From: JAAZFF01 sp964405775
GTDB taxonomy: Bacteria > Verrucomicrobiota > Kiritimatiellia > RFP12 > UBA3636
Reading direction: 5' to 3'
Assembly (NCBI GenBank): GCA_964405775.1
Contig: CAYOPG010000099.1
Span: 1-6,818 of the forward strand
Length of the DNA: 6,818 nt
Within the stretch, counting starts at the first letter, position 1. Each line of letters starts with the position of its first letter. The notes beneath the pieces were generated by a model. It was not told the DNA's origin. It searched no databases and saw only the letters and a list, made by a program, of their open reading frames with translations. Shown here one piece after another: positions 6,764 to 6,818 of this stretch. A program made the translations under genes and the position numbers.

Positions 6764-6818
6764 GACAAAAATTTTGTTAATTTTCACCACTAGCATCCCA
6801 TAGGCTTGATTTTAATTC

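Noticed and set aside
6759..6770. 12-mer CGCATGACAAAA also present at 1205-1216
   Set aside because: A shared 12-mer is expected by chance a few times in a window of this length, and the second copy spans a coding start without the second arm of the repeat.
6765..6777. Dyad ACAAAA-A-TTTTGT just upstream of the lipoprotein ATG
   Set aside because: It has a one-base centre so cannot form a hairpin, and AT-rich dyads of this size are common by chance.

Overview
The window carries a compact set of bacterial chromosomal genes, almost all on the + strand, with roughly balanced base composition. I see no insertion sequence, phage gene, RNA gene or CRISPR array. The taxon cannot be fixed from this sequence. 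The one clear promoter looks like an ordinary sigma-70 type. Several starts (the PHP gene, sbcD, the lipoprotein) have no recognisable Shine-Dalgarno sequence, while sbcC has a GAGG seven bases before its ATG. This hints at a lineage that relies little on strong SD pairing, but it is weak evidence.

Region by region: bases 1-123 may be the 3' end of a gene that begins outside the window. Bases 144-1193 encode a complete stand-alone PHP-family metal-dependent phosphoesterase. Bases 1194-1291 are intergenic and hold a good promoter (ATGACA, 18 bp, TATAAT) overlapped by a perfect 6-bp-arm inverted repeat that could be an operator. From there a tight gene run begins: a 42-residue single-pass membrane protein (1292-1420, GTG start), a membrane-anchored DUF4230-like protein (1429-2148), sbcD (2156-3403) and sbcC (3400-6417). 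Gaps inside the run are 8 bp, 7 bp and a 4-bp ATGA overlap, so it reads as one transcription unit. On the - strand, converging on sbcC with only four bases between stop codons, is a small lipoprotein of unknown function (6422-6763).

How the genes fit together: SbcD (nuclease) and SbcC (SMC-like ATPase with zinc hook) form the SbcCD/Mre11-Rad50 complex, which processes DNA hairpins and blocked double-strand ends. All their key motifs are intact. The unusual part is that the sbcDC pair appears to be transcribed behind two membrane proteins of unknown function, under a promoter that may be repressor-controlled. This arrangement is the best candidate here for something undescribed. It may also be no more than operon packing, which only comparison with other genomes can settle. 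The PHP protein and the lipoprotein look like independent neighbours.
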